This document shows, one piece after another, positions 8,165-15,960 of a DNA stretch of 64,000 nucleotides. The notes under the pieces are model-generated. The model did not search any database, was not told the origin of the DNA, and was given only the letters and a program-made list of their open reading frames with translations. Within the stretch, counting starts at the first letter, position 1. Each line of letters starts with the position of its first letter. Made by a program: the position numbers and the translations under genes. Origin of the DNA: Sulfurimicrobium sp963741495 (GTDB lineage Bacteria > Pseudomonadota > Gammaproteobacteria > Burkholderiales > Sulfuricellaceae); assembly GCA_963741495.1 (NCBI GenBank), contig CAVUID010000011.1:310001-374000 (forward strand), written 5' to 3'.

Positions 8165-9958
8165 ATGAACCAGATACGTAACTTCTCCATTATCGCCCAT
8201 ATCGACCACGGCAAGTCCACCCTGGCAGACCGTATCATCCATCTTTGCGGCGGCCTTTCTGACCGTGAAATGGAAGCCCAGGTGCTCGATTCCATGGATA
8301 TCGAGCGCGAGCGCGGCATTACCATCAAGGCGCAGACCGCCGCGCTGGAATACAAGGCGCGGGACGGTCAGGTTTACCAGATCAACCTGATCGATACCCC
8401 CGGTCACGTGGATTTTTCCTACGAAGTCAGCCGTTCGCTCGCTGCCTGCGAGGGCGCGCTGCTGGTGGTGGACGCCTCCCAGGGCGTGGAAGCCCAGAGC
8501 GTGGCCAACTGCTATACCGCCATCGAACAGGGGGTCGAGGTCGTTCCTGTGCTCAACAAGATCGACCTGCCCAGCGCTGAGCCAGAGCGGGTGATCAAGG
8601 AAATCGAGGACATCATCGGCATCGACGCCAAGGATGCGGTGCTCACCAGCGCCAAGACCGGCTTTGGTGTTCAGGATGCGCTGGAGGCCGTGATCGCGCG
8701 CATTCCGCCGCCCAAGGGTAACCCCGATGGGCCGCTCAAGGCGCTGATCATCGATTCCTGGTTCGACAACTACGTCGGCGTGGTGATGCTGGTGCGGGTG
8801 GTGGATGGCGTGCTCAAGCCCAAGGACAAGATTCGCCTCATGGCGACCGGCGATGTGCACCTGTGCGAGCAGGTCGGCGTGTTTACGCCCAAGTCCCTGG
8901 TTCGGCCGCAGCTTTCCGCTGGCGGGGTGGGTTTCATCATTGCCGGTATCAAGGAACTGAAATCCGCCAAGGTGGGCGATACCGTGACGCTGGCGAACAA
9001 TCCCGCCAGCGAGGCTTTGCCCGGCTTCAAGGAAATCAGGCCGCAAGTGTTCGCCGGCCTGTATCCGGTGGAATCGCACGACTACGAAGCACTGCGCGAC
9101 GCGCTGGAAAAGCTCAAACTCAACGATGCTTCGCTGCAATACGAGCCGGAAACTTCCCAGGCGCTGGGCTTCGGCTTCCGCTGCGGTTTCCTCGGCTTGC
9201 TCCATCTTGAGATCGTACAGGAGCGCCTGGAGCGCGAGTACGACATGGATCTCATCACCACCGCGCCGACGGTGATCTATGAAATCGTGATGCGCGACGG
9301 CACCATGCTGGAAATTGAGAATCCCTCCAAATTGCCGGATCTGTCCAAGATCGAAGAAATCCGCGAGCCGATCATTACCGCCACCATTCTGGTGCCGCAG
9401 GAATATGTCGGGGCTGTGATTACCCTGTGCACCCAGAAACGCGGTTCACAAACCAATATGCAGTACATGGGACGGCAGGTGATGCTGACCTACGACATGC
9501 CCATGAACGAAGTGGTGATGGATCTGTTCGACAAGCTCAAGTCCACCAGCCGCGGTTATGCCTCGCTGGATTATGAGTTCAAGGAATTCCGCACAGCCGA
9601 CCTGGTCAAGGTGGATATCCTGATCAACAACGAAAAGGTGGATGCGCTTTCGGTGATCGTGCATCGCGCCAATTCGATTTATCGCGGGCGCGAACTGGCT
9701 GCCAAGATGCGCCAGCTGATTCCGCGTCAGATGTTCGATGTGGCAGTGCAGGCAGCCATCGGTTCGCAGATCCTGGCGCGCGAGAACGTCAAGGCGTTGC
9801 GCAAGAACGTGCTGGCAAAATGTTACGGCGGCGATATTTCCCGCAAACGCAAACTGCTGGAAAAGCAGAAGGCCGGCAAGAAACGCATGAAGCAGGTGGG
9901 CAATGTGGAGATTCCACAGGAAGCCTTCCTCGCCATTCTGCAGGTGGATAACAAGTAG
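8165..9958 (+). CDS. lepA: Elongation factor 4 (LepA), back-translocating GTPase
   Basis: A 597-residue translational GTPase with all expected parts: G1 AHIDHGKST, switch I with RGITIKAQT, G3 DTPGHVDF, G4 NKID, and the LepA-specific C-terminal domain ending in SRKRKLLEKQKAGKKRMKQV. LepA binds stalled or misassembled ribosomes, and lepA is the first gene of the lepA-lepB-rnc-era block here, as in many proteobacteria. Length matches the family (about 597-600). No strong ribosome binding site is seen before the ATG, and a terminator-like hairpin lies just upstream. The stop codon is directly followed by a palindromic repeat. Confidence 0.97.
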   Translation: MNQIRNFSIIAHIDHGKSTLADRIIHLCGGLSDREMEAQVLDSMDIERERGITIKAQTAALEYKARDGQVYQINLIDTPGHVDFSYEVSRSLAACEGALLVVDASQGVEAQSVANCYTAIEQGVEVVPVLNKIDLPSAEPERVIKEIEDIIGIDAKDAVLTSAKTGFGVQDALEAVIARIPPPKGNPDGPLKALIIDSWFDNYVGVVMLVRVVDGVLKPKDKIRLMATGDVHLCEQVGVFTPKSLVRPQLSAGGVGFIIAGIKELKSAKVGDTVTLANNPASEALPGFKEIRPQVFAGLYPVESHDYEALRDALEKLKLNDASLQYEPETSQALGFGFRCGFLGLLHLEIVQERLEREYDMDLITTAPTVIYEIVMRDGTMLEIENPSKLPDLSKIEEIREPIITATILVPQEYVGAVITLCTQKRGSQTNMQYMGRQVMLTYDMPMNEVVMDLFDKLKSTSRGYASLDYEFKEFRTADLVKVDILINNEKVDALSVIVHRANSIYRGRELAAKMRQLIPRQMFDVAVQAAIGSQILARENVKALRKNVLAKCYGGDISRKRKLLEKQKAGKKRMKQVGNVEIPQEAFLAILQVDNK

Positions 9959-10053
9959 GTGAGGCGTGAGACGGTGAGGGGTGAGGCGGAAAATAAAAAC
10001 CGCGCACGAGCTACGGTTTTACCCTTCACTCCTCACTTCTCACCCCTCACTAG
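9959..10053. repeat. Palindromic intergenic microrepeat (GTGAGG type)
   Basis: Between the lepA stop and the lepB start, units of the form GTGAGG/GTGAG repeat about four times at 9959-9987, and their reverse complement (CTCAC units) repeats at 10026-10050. The two arms can fold back around a spacer of about 40 bases. The structure fills almost the whole intergenic gap. It has the same architecture as the repeats at 0.45, 12.9 and 53.8 kb, but a different unit. Confidence 0.75.
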
Positions 10054-10062
10054 GGTTGAAAA

Positions 10063-10870
10063 ATGAATTTCGCACTCATCATGCTGATCGCGCTGGTGGT
10101 TACCGGCACCATCTGGCTATTCGATATCTATCTGGGCAAGCCGCGCCGGGCAAAGGAAGCGAAGGAACCGGTGCTGGTGGAATACGCCAGGAGCTTCTTT
10201 CCAGTCATTCTGGCCGTATTCCTGCTGCGCTCGTTTCTGGTGGAGCCGTTCAAAATCCCTTCCGGTTCGATGCTGCCGACGCTGCTGGTGGGCGACTTTA
10301 TTCTCGTCAATAAATACACTTACGGCATTCGATTGCCGGTGATCAATGCCAAGATCATCGATGTCAATCAGCCGCAACGTGGTGACGTGATGGTTTTTCG
10401 CTACCCTGAAGATAACTCACTGGATTACATCAAAAGAGTGGTGGGGCTGCCCGGCGACCGCGTGGTGTACCGTGAAAAACGCCTGTTTATCAATGACAAG
10501 GCGATTGTTATGGAAGATCGTGGAGAGCAGTTCAATTACGTTAAAAGCGGCTTGAACTATGTCACCGCCAAACATGCTTACGAGCAACTGGACAGTCACC
10601 AGCATGCGGTGCTGGTCCTGCCGGATTTGCCGCCCGTGCGCCTGAGTGACGTCAAGTCCTTCCAGTCCCGGGCCAACTGTGATTACAATGAGGCCGGTTT
10701 CAGTTGTACCGTGCCTGAAGGGCAACTATTTCATGATGGGCGATAACCGGGATGACAGTAACGATAGCCGTTACTGGGGGTTTGTGCCAGAGCGCAACAT
10801 TGTCGGCAAGGCGTTCATGATCTGGTGGAATTTCGGCGACTTCAAACGTATTGGCCAGGCAATCAACTAG
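10063..10870 (+). pseudogene. lepB: Signal peptidase I (LepB), frame broken by one extra base
   Basis: Signal peptidase I cleaves signal peptides at the periplasmic face of the inner membrane. Two N-terminal membrane segments are followed by the catalytic Ser in PSGSMLPTLLVGDF and the catalytic Lys in YIKRVVGLPGD. The frame from the ATG at 10063 stops at 10746, but the missing C-terminal part (NYFMMGDNRDDSND, then YWGFVPERNIVGKAFM) is encoded in the next frame up to 10870. Removing one G from the GGG at 10720-10722 gives an intact 268-residue LepB. Since signal peptidase I is normally essential, a sequence error or a tolerated +1 shift is more likely than real loss. Confidence 0.9.
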
Positions 10871-10879
10871 GAGACGGGA

Positions 10880-11252
10880 ATGAAAAAAAATCAGCAGGGG
10901 ATGACTTTTTTTGGGGTGATGTTTGTCGGCATGGCGATGGTATTCAGCGCTATTCTGGTAATGAAGCTGATTCCTCCCTACCTGGAATTCTGGTCTGTGC
11001 AAAAAATCATCGGCGTGATTGCCAAGGACTCGGCGCTGCCCGGCATGACGCCACAGGAAGTTCAGAAGTTCCTTCGACAGGCGTTCTGTAATCGACAATG
11101 TGCAGGTGATTACGGGCAAGGATCTGGATATCAGCAAGGAGCGTGGTCAAACTGTGGTTTCAGCCGAGTATTCTGTAACCGTGCCGATTGTCGGCAATCT
11201 GAGTGCATTGATCGAATTCCAGGCCTCCACGCAAGACAGCAAGAGCCAGTAG
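10880..11252 (+). pseudogene. DUF4845 family membrane protein, frame broken by one extra base
   Basis: A small protein conserved between lepB and rnc in betaproteobacteria (DUF4845), of unknown function. Residues 1-35 contain one membrane segment (MTFFGVMFVGMAMVFSAILV), with the rest predicted periplasmic. The first frame diverges after VQKF; one base later the family sequence resumes (SFDRRSVIDNV, then GKDLDISKERGQ and SAEYSVTVPIVGN) and ends at TAG 11250-11252. Removing one T from the TT at 11069-11070 gives an intact 123-residue protein. Without that correction the first frame reads straight on into rnc, making a misleading fused open frame. Confidence 0.8.
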
Positions 11253-11284
11253 GTGAATGCATTCTTGAGCATGTTCCCTACTTG

Positions 11285-11959
11285 ATGAAACGCCAGGCTC
11301 TCTGCCGCCAACTCGGGCGGGATTTTTCCCGCCCCGAACTTCTGCAACAGGCGCTGACGCACCGCAGTTACGGTTCACCCAACAATGAGCGACTGGAGTT
11401 TCTCGGCGACAGTATTCTGAATTGCGTCATCGCGGCCCGCCTGTATCAGCTTTACCCGCGCCTGCCTGAAGGCGACCTGAGCCGCATGCGCGCTGCGCTG
11501 GTGAAAGAGCAAACCCTGGCGGAGATCGCCGGTCGGCTTAAACTGGGCGAGCACCTCATGCTGGGTGAAGGGGAACTGAAAAGCGGCGGTTTTCGTCGGC
11601 CCTCGATCCTGGCCGATGCCCTGGAAGCCATCATTGGCGCAGCTTACCTGGATGAGGGATTTGTCGCGGCCGAGACGATGATTCTTGCCTTGTATGAGCC
11701 GCTGCTGCAAGCCCTCGACCCAAAAAAAATTGCCAAAGACCCCAAAACACAGTTGCAGGAATATCTGCAAAGCCGCAAACACCCTTTGCCTCAGTACGAA
11801 GTGGTCACTATTCATGGCGAAGCCCATGAACAGGAGTTTGAAGTGGAATGCATTATCCCCGGTCTCGATATCCGCACAGTGGGTGTCGGGCACAGTCGCC
11901 GCAGTGCCGAACAGAATGCTGCCACCGAAGCTTATCAGCGAGCCCTGAATCATGAATGA
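11285..11959 (+). CDS. rnc: Ribonuclease III
   Basis: A 224-residue RNase III, which cuts double-stranded RNA and processes the rRNA precursor stems such as those seen at 52-57 kb. The catalytic motif NERLEFLGDSIL is intact and the double-stranded-RNA-binding domain occupies the last 75 residues (from PKTQLQEYLQS). The ATG at 11285 was chosen because the family N-terminus (CRQLGRDF) follows directly and the reading frame upstream belongs to the frameshifted DUF4845 gene. The 3' end overlaps the start of era by 8 bases, indicating translational coupling. Confidence 0.95.
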   Translation: MKRQALCRQLGRDFSRPELLQQALTHRSYGSPNNERLEFLGDSILNCVIAARLYQLYPRLPEGDLSRMRAALVKEQTLAEIAGRLKLGEHLMLGEGELKSGGFRRPSILADALEAIIGAAYLDEGFVAAETMILALYEPLLQALDPKKIAKDPKTQLQEYLQSRKHPLPQYEVVTIHGEAHEQEFEVECIIPGLDIRTVGVGHSRRSAEQNAATEAYQRALNHE

Positions 11960-12845
11960 GAATCCAGTCAAAGTCGGATATGTCGCCATCGTAGGGCGCC
12001 CCAATGTCGGGAAATCAACGCTGCTCAATCACTTGATCGGCCAGAAAGTCAGTATCACTTCGCGCAAGGCGCAGACCACTCGCCACCGCATTACCGGCAT
12101 CCGCACCGATGCGGATACGCAGTTTATTTTTGTGGATACACCGGGCTTCCAGACGCAGCATCAAAGTGCGCTGAACCGGGTAATGAACCGTACCGTGACG
12201 CAGGCGCTCTCCGACGTGGATGTGGTTCTGTTCGTGATCGAAGCCCTGCGCTTTGATGAGCGTGACGAGAAAGTGCTGGCACTGCTGCCGCGCGATCAAC
12301 CGGTCTTGCTGGTATTGAACAAGATCGATCGTGTGGATGACAAGGAAAAGTTGTTGCCTTTTATCGAGAAAATGTCTGCCTTGTTCCCCTTTGCCGCCAC
12401 TGTGCCGCTCTGCGCACAGAAAGGTGGTTCGCAACTGGATGCGTTGCTGGTGGAAATCCGGAGTCATCTTTCGGAAGGGACGGCTATCTATGGCGAGGAT
12501 GAAATCACCGACCGCAGCGAACGTTTCCTTGCCGCTGAAATCGTGCGCGAGAAGGTTTTTCGCCTTTCGGGCGAGGAAGTTCCTTATGCCGTCAGTGTGG
12601 AGATCGAGAAATTTGAAACGGTCGGAAATCTGCGCCGTATTTTTGCCGCCATCATCGTCGACCGCGAAGGACAGAAGCCGATTCTGATTGGCAACAAGGG
12701 CGAGAAACTCAAGGAAATTGGCACCCAGGCCCGCAAGGACATGGAAAAACTGTTTGGCAACAAGGTTTATCTGGAATTGTGGGTCAAGGTCAAGGGCGGC
12801 TGGGCCGATGACGAGCGTGCGCTCAAGAGCCTGGGGTATGAATAA
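11952..12845 (+). CDS. era: GTPase Era
   Basis: A 297-residue GTPase needed for 16S rRNA maturation and 30S assembly. G1 GRPNVGKSTL, G3 DTPGFQ and G4 NKIDRV are present, followed by the C-terminal KH domain containing ILIGNKGEKLKEIGTQAR, which binds the 3' end of 16S rRNA. The start overlaps the end of rnc. In related genomes era is usually followed by recO and pdxJ; here the next genes are the carbon-uptake island on the opposite strand, so the usual neighbourhood is broken after this gene. Confidence 0.97.
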   Translation: MNENPVKVGYVAIVGRPNVGKSTLLNHLIGQKVSITSRKAQTTRHRITGIRTDADTQFIFVDTPGFQTQHQSALNRVMNRTVTQALSDVDVVLFVIEALRFDERDEKVLALLPRDQPVLLVLNKIDRVDDKEKLLPFIEKMSALFPFAATVPLCAQKGGSQLDALLVEIRSHLSEGTAIYGEDEITDRSERFLAAEIVREKVFRLSGEEVPYAVSVEIEKFETVGNLRRIFAAIIVDREGQKPILIGNKGEKLKEIGTQARKDMEKLFGNKVYLELWVKVKGGWADDERALKSLGYE

Positions 12846-12868
12846 GCCCTGACAAGATTCTGGTCTGA

Positions 12869-12948
12869 AACCACGGAGAATACGGAGGGTATAGAGAAAA
12901 CCAATGCTGGTTTGTTTTTACTCCGTGATCTCCGTGTACTCCGTGGTT
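12869..12948. repeat. Palindromic intergenic microrepeat (CACGGAG type)
   Basis: Left arm 12869-12896 contains AACCACGGAG, TACGGAG and a degenerate third unit; right arm 12921-12948 contains the reverse complements CTCCGTGAT, CTCCGTGTA and CTCCGTGGTT. The units are spaced 9 bases apart and the arms can pair around a 24-base spacer. The element sits between convergent era and the last gene of the carbon island, so it might also serve as a bidirectional end of transcription, though there is no strong T-run beside the stem. Confidence 0.75.
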
Positions 12949-12967
12949 AGCCCATTTTTATGACGAG

Positions 12968-14449
12968 TTAATACTGCTTCTGTAATTGGGCCACCCAAGC
13001 CTCACCCGCCGGTTTGATCACATCCAGCACAACCGCTGGATAGAAGCCAACAGCCAGGATGATGAGGGCAAAGACCACAGCGATTGCCAGTTCACGCGGT
13101 CGCAGGTCCATGGCATCCGCCACCACCGGGTTGTTGGCCGGGCCAAAGAATGCCTGGCGGTAGAGGCTGAAGAAATAGGCTGCACCCAGTACCATGGCAA
13201 ACAGTGCGGCTAGCCCCGCGCCGATATGGTGCTTGAATATTGAAAGCAGAATCAGCAATTCAGCCGGAAAGCCGCTGGTTCCCGGCAGACCCATTCCGGC
13301 AAGACCGAATAGCAGAAAGAAGCTGGCCAGCAAAGGCATGGAGCGAGCCGCTCCACCCAGGCTCAGCAGGTCGGTCGAGCCAATACGGTGGTGCAGCGCA
13401 CCGATAAGCAGGAAGCCACCTCCCGCTGCCAGGGTGAAATTGAGCAGTTGCAGCACTGAACCCTGGATTCCCTGCAGGTCGAATGAGGCAATGCCCAGCA
13501 CCACCAGACCCACATGCGAAAGGCTGGCGTAGGCCAGCATGCGACGCAGGTTGGTCTGGGCAAGGGCCGCAACCGCGCCGTATATCACACCCATCGTTCC
13601 CAGCGCCACCAGCAGCCAGTGCATCTGTAGCGCCGCATCCGGCGCCAGCGGGATGGCAAAGCGAATCAGGCCGTAGGCGCCAAGCTTTAGCCCGACCAGC
13701 AGCGCAATGACCGCTGCCGGTCCTTCCATTGCCACCAGTGGCAGCCAGGTATGAAGCGGGAAAACCGGAATCTTGACGGCAAACCCCAGCAGCAGAAGCA
13801 GAAATACCGCGAGCTGCAGCTTGGCCGGGATCGGCGTTGCCAGCAAAGTGGGCAGATCGAATACCAGTCCGCCGCCGTTGGTCGTATGGGCAAAGGCGAG
13901 CAGTATGAAGCCGAACAGCAAGGGGACGCCGCCCGCCACCATTACCAGAATGTATTTGACTGCTGCATAGCGCCGGTTCGGTCCGATTCCCCACAGGCTG
14001 ACCAGAAAATAGATCGGAATCAGCGACAGTTCCCAGAAAAGGAAAAACAGCATGGTGTCGAGCGAGCAGAAAATGCCCAGGGTGGCTGTTTCCAGCACCA
14101 GAAGCAGGCTGTAATAAAGGCGCGGCAGTGTGGTCACGCTGTTCCATGAAGACAGGATGACACCGATAAAAAGCAGAATGCTGGCAGGCAGGAACAGCAG
14201 GGAAATGCCGTCCACGCCAACCAGATACTGGATGTTGAGGCTGGGAATCCAGCGTGCCTGTTCCACCAGTTGAAAGCCGGACTGGCTGGGGTCAAAACTG
14301 ATCACCACCGCCAGGGCAATACTCAGATCGATCAGCGCCGTCGCCAGGGCGATGCGCTTGGCCCATTCCGGACGCGGCAGCAACCAGGTGAGGGCGGCGC
14401 CAAGCGGTAGGGTGAGGAAAAGCAGGCTGAGCAGCGGCATATTTGTCAT
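12968..14449 (-). CDS. NuoM-like antiporter subunit, third NuoM copy of the DAB cluster
   Basis: A 493-residue polytopic membrane protein of the proton-conducting family PF00361 (NuoM/ND4 and Mrp antiporters), with about 13-14 helices. Key ion-path residues are present: Glu in FFLFWELSLIPIY, Lys in FAVKIPVFPLHTWLP and Lys in LLVGLKLGAYGLIR. The ATG at 14449 overlaps the TGA of the upstream gene (ATGA), which decides the start over a longer upstream frame. It is the last gene of the minus-strand cluster. No peripheral complex I genes are nearby, so it probably couples ion flow to the DabA protein rather than to NADH oxidation. Confidence 0.88.
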   Translation of the reverse strand: MTNMPLLSLLFLTLPLGAALTWLLPRPEWAKRIALATALIDLSIALAVVISFDPSQSGFQLVEQARWIPSLNIQYLVGVDGISLLFLPASILLFIGVILSSWNSVTTLPRLYYSLLLVLETATLGIFCSLDTMLFFLFWELSLIPIYFLVSLWGIGPNRRYAAVKYILVMVAGGVPLLFGFILLAFAHTTNGGGLVFDLPTLLATPIPAKLQLAVFLLLLLGFAVKIPVFPLHTWLPLVAMEGPAAVIALLVGLKLGAYGLIRFAIPLAPDAALQMHWLLVALGTMGVIYGAVAALAQTNLRRMLAYASLSHVGLVVLGIASFDLQGIQGSVLQLLNFTLAAGGGFLLIGALHHRIGSTDLLSLGGAARSMPLLASFFLLFGLAGMGLPGTSGFPAELLILLSIFKHHIGAGLAALFAMVLGAAYFFSLYRQAFFGPANNPVVADAMDLRPRELAIAVVFALIILAVGFYPAVVLDVIKPAGEAWVAQLQKQY

Positions 14450-15960
14450 GGGTGGGCAAACCTTTCTGCTAGTGCCTGCAACGGTGCTTCGATCAGCTTC
14501 ATCCACGGCTCGGAGTAAAATCCGGCGATGAGCAGCACGGCTACAGCGCTGCCGGCCACCAGGTATTCCATGGGCAGGGTTCGATCAATGGCGCCGAGCC
14601 TGGCTCCCCCGCTGCGCGGTGCCAGGAAGGCGCGCTGGAAGGCCCACAGCAGGAAGCCGGCCGCCACCACGTTGCCCAGCGCCACGGCCACGGTAAGCAG
14701 GGCGCCGAGACTTTCGATGGAGGCTTCCAGCACCAGGTGGGCGGCGTCGAAGCCGGGCGTGCCCGGCATGCCCACGATGGCCAGGCCGCCAAGCAGGAAA
14801 CTTGCGCCGATGAAGGGGATGCGGTCGAACAGGCCGCCCAGCTGGTCAAGTACGGTGGTATGGGTGCGACGATAGACAAAGCCCACAATGAACAGCATGA
14901 CTGTCATGGCGAGGCCGAAATTGACTGCCAGCAGTATGCTGCCCTGGAAGCCCTCGGCGTGCAGCGAGAACAGGCCGATAATCAGCAGGCTGGTATGGCT
15001 TACCACGGCAAAGGCCATCAGGCGGCGCAAATCGCTTTGCAGGAAGGCCAGAAAGGCGGCATAGAATACGCCCGCGGCTGCAAAAGCAACGGCAAAGCCG
15101 CTCCACTGCACTACCGCGCCCGGGACGATGGGAAATACGAAGCGCACCAGGCCATAGATGCCGACCTTGATACCGAGCAGCAGCGCGGGGGCGATGGCGA
15201 CATTGCCGTGCTGCGCCACCCAGGGCAGCCAGCCGTGCAGGGGAAAGATCGGGGTACGGATACCCAGGCCGAAGAACAGCAGGAAAAAAATGACCGAAGC
15301 GACAGTGCCGCCAATCGGCACGGCGCTCAGGTCAGCCAGGTCAAAACTCCAGTTGCCGCCGGTGGCCTCGGCGTGGAACCACCCCAGCAGCATGGTGCCG
15401 ATTGCCAGTAGCAGCAGCCCGGTACCCTGGAACTGGTAGAAGCGCGCCAGCATCATGTCTTTTTCCGGCGAGGTGGCCCAGTTCCATAACAGATAGCCAA
15501 CCAGACCCAGCTCCACCAGAGAAGCGAGAACGAACCACAGCAGGTTGGTGGTCACCAGTTGTGACATCAGCACGCCCTCAACTGCCAGAATCGCTGCCAG
15601 CAGGCGTGACGGCTCAGCCAGGCCGCGTACCAGGCTGTAAATGGTCAGCAACAATACGACCAGCGCGGTAAGCAGGACGAACAGCACGGTGATGCCATCC
15701 GCCGCGGCGTGATAGGCGAAGGGGTCGAGCAGGGTCAGTTTTTCCGCCAGCTGCATGGCGGGCGAAGCGGCCTTGATGGTGCGGAACAGGTCAATCGCCA
15801 GCATTAGCACGATCAGGGCAATTCCCCTGCCGACGCTCACGGCAAAGCGTCTTTCGCCGAGCAGCAGCAACAGGCCCGCACCCAGCAGGGGAACCAGTTG
15901 CAGCATGCCGAGAATGGGATAGGCCGCCTGCTGAGTCCAGTGTATTTCGTTTACGATCAT
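14446..15960 (-). CDS. Divergent NuoM-like antiporter subunit
   Basis: A 504-residue PF00361-family membrane protein, more divergent than its neighbours. The usual helix-7 lysine motif (VKIPIFPLHGWLP) reads IRTPIFPLHGWLP, so Lys is replaced by Arg, and the usual FWE motif of helix 5 is replaced by ASLVELG. The helix-8 type lysine (LLLGIKVGIYGLVR) is kept. It may have a structural role or an altered ion path. The start at ATG 15960 overlaps the stop of the NuoL-like gene by one base; its own stop overlaps the next start by four. It is therefore translated as part of a tightly coupled run. Confidence 0.85.
   Translation of the reverse strand: MIVNEIHWTQQAAYPILGMLQLVPLLGAGLLLLLGERRFAVSVGRGIALIVLMLAIDLFRTIKAASPAMQLAEKLTLLDPFAYHAAADGITVLFVLLTALVVLLLTIYSLVRGLAEPSRLLAAILAVEGVLMSQLVTTNLLWFVLASLVELGLVGYLLWNWATSPEKDMMLARFYQFQGTGLLLLAIGTMLLGWFHAEATGGNWSFDLADLSAVPIGGTVASVIFFLLFFGLGIRTPIFPLHGWLPWVAQHGNVAIAPALLLGIKVGIYGLVRFVFPIVPGAVVQWSGFAVAFAAAGVFYAAFLAFLQSDLRRLMAFAVVSHTSLLIIGLFSLHAEGFQGSILLAVNFGLAMTVMLFIVGFVYRRTHTTVLDQLGGLFDRIPFIGASFLLGGLAIVGMPGTPGFDAAHLVLEASIESLGALLTVAVALGNVVAAGFLLWAFQRAFLAPRSGGARLGAIDRTLPMEYLVAGSAVAVLLIAGFYSEPWMKLIEAPLQALAERFAHP

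Noticed and set aside
8135..9205. A 356-codon open frame antisense to lepA
   Set aside because: Fully covered by lepA on the other strand, composition of a shadow frame, no recognisable domain.
10880..11959. A 359-codon fused protein joining a DUF4845 head to RNase III
   Set aside because: The junction is an artefact of the frameshift at 11069-11070; the genuine DUF4845 end is in another frame and rnc has its own start.
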